The notes below the pieces were generated by a model. The model had not been told where the DNA came from, made no database searches, and was given only the letters and a program-made list of their open reading frames with translations. Position numbers and translations under genes: made by a program. DNA of 64,000 nt from Methylophaga sp. (GTDB lineage Bacteria; Pseudomonadota; Gammaproteobacteria; Nitrosococcales; Methylophagaceae). Shown here in pieces: positions 63,359 to 64,000 of the stretch. Position 1 is the stretch's first letter. Every line of letters starts with the position of its first letter. The stretch is taken from positions 106,983 to 170,982 of the forward strand of contig NZSL01000010.1 of the NCBI GenBank assembly GCA_002696735.1, read 5' to 3'.

Positions 63359-64000
63359 CTATTGACGAGTCAGCGTTTTATCCAGGTGCAAGGTCAGTGA
63401 AACTCGCGCTCCACCCTCCGGAATATTTTCAAAAATCAAATCGCCCTGATGCTGTTTAACCACTTTCTGAGCAAAAGGAATACCCAGTCCGCAATTCAGC
63501 TTTTTATGCATTTGGCTGGTCTCTGCCTGAGGCGTTTCGCTAAAACCCGGTCCTTGATCTTCAATCTGCAATCCAATTAGCTGAGGTTTTTCCCAATAAT
63601 GAATATGAATGGTTGAATTAATGGGTGACACTTCAATTGCATTTTGAATCAAATTGAAAATAGCCTGCTCCATCAGATTATTATCTATATTAATCAGCCT
63701 GGCCTCTTGCTGCCAGCCATGACGATTTACATGGATGTCTTTATCATTGAGTTGCAGGGCTGTCAGGGATAAAGCATTATCGGTGAGTTCGGTGAGTGTC
63801 GCCTCAACAAGATTGGGTTTTAACGGGTGCAGGTACATCAGTAGCGAGGTGACCCAGTTTTCCAGTCGATCTACCGCAATGATAATGTCTTTCAGCACGA
63901 CTCGACCTTCTTCATTCGCTTCTTCGATAGAGACTTGTGCGGCCGCACGGATCCCTGCAAGAGGATTGCGTATATTATGAGCGACCAAAGGCACTAGTTC
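63359..64000 (-). CDS. Sensor histidine kinase, C-terminal part (cut by window edge)
   Basis: The catalytic half of a histidine kinase. The phospho-acceptor H box reads LVAHNIRNPLAG, with Asn following the His where Glu is usual. It is followed by the N box NLIQNAIEVS, the G1 box EDQGPGFS and G2 GLGIPFAQKVV. The N-terminal sensor region lies beyond the right edge. It precedes the NtrC-like regulator by 8 nt and is its likely partner. Confidence 0.9.
   Translation of the reverse strand, partial: ELVPLVAHNIRNPLAGIRAAAQVSIEEANEEGRVVLKDIIIAVDRLENWVTSLLMYLHPLKPNLVEATLTELTDNALSLTALQLNDKDIHVNRHGWQQEARLINIDNNLMEQAIFNLIQNAIEVSPINSTIHIHYWEKPQLIGLQIEDQGPGFSETPQAETSQMHKKLNCGLGIPFAQKVVKQHQGDLIFENIPEGGARVSLTLHLDKTLTRQ

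Noticed and set aside
1..64000. tRNA, rRNA, riboswitch and CRISPR features
   Set aside because: None was recognised by eye on either strand. A covariance-model scan could still find small RNAs, most likely in 42.4-43.0 kb and 57.1-57.8 kb.

Overview
The window looks like chromosomal DNA of a gammaproteobacterium of moderate GC content. The evidence is the set of typical neighbourhoods: lptM-lysA-dapF-DUF484-xerC, pilBCD-coaE-zapD-yacG, petABC-sspAB, trpH/yciO and yciB/yciI/bolA. A pseudoazurin-type cupredoxin next to petABC, a cyanase locus with formate/nitrite-type channels, and a Pseudomonas-like LPS-core gene set make a marine methylotroph of the Methylophaga type a plausible source. That genus-level guess is inference only. 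No rRNA, tRNA, CRISPR array or intact transposase was seen.

Layout. 1-3.1 kb: the end of an EAL (c-di-GMP) protein, then cyanase (cynS) between two FNT-family channel genes, with an intrinsic terminator just before cynS. 3.3-6.0 kb: clpB, preceded by a near-consensus heat-shock (sigma-32) promoter. 6.1-11.7 kb: an acyltransferase, yciO and a PHP-domain RNase gene on the minus strand, diverging from yciB, yciI, bolA and a large tandem-PilZ protein. 11.8-17.2 kb: a seven-gene minus-strand block (rsmE, DUF3301, a receiver protein with a C-terminal membrane anchor, prmC, moeB-like E1, JAMM protease, pmbA). 17.3-20.7 kb: an inositol-phosphatase homologue, pgeF, a ZIP metal transporter and waaF.

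19.7-38.2 kb is an LPS-core region. It holds heptose synthesis (gmhA, hldE), heptosyltransferases (waaF, waaC), a waaG-type glucosyltransferase, the heptose kinase waaP, a tandem-kinase protein, an O-carbamoyltransferase, further glycosyltransferases and an O-antigen-ligase-like protein. An FAD oxidoreductase and an aldo/keto reductase are translationally coupled to gmhA. Between the last of these and hldE sits an AT-rich 1.5-kb segment bounded by inverted copies of an approximately 75-bp repeat; it carries a small membrane protein and a HEPN-motif protein.

38.2-43 kb: thrB, a DUF2782 protein and polA, then a second segment bounded by the same inverted repeat. This one has no genes but holds two inverted, covarying hairpin elements. 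43-46.9 kb: xerC, DUF484, dapF, lysA and the tiny lipoprotein gene lptM. 47-52.5 kb: type IV pilus assembly (pilB, pilC, pilD), then coaE, zapD and yacG. 52.5-57 kb: mutT, a zinc-finger protein, nadA, aspS (probably non-discriminating), DUF502 and an FmdB-type protein. 57.8-62 kb: the cupredoxin, the cytochrome bc1 operon petABC and sspAB. The window closes with an NtrC-like regulator that lacks the sigma-54 contact loop and the start of its histidine kinase partner, which is cut by the window edge.

Most of the window is conserved housekeeping DNA. The parts most worth a second look are the two repeat-bounded segments in convergent intergenic gaps, the oxidoreductase pair coupled to heptose synthesis, the cynS-FNT locus with its internal terminator, and the GAFTGA-less regulator.
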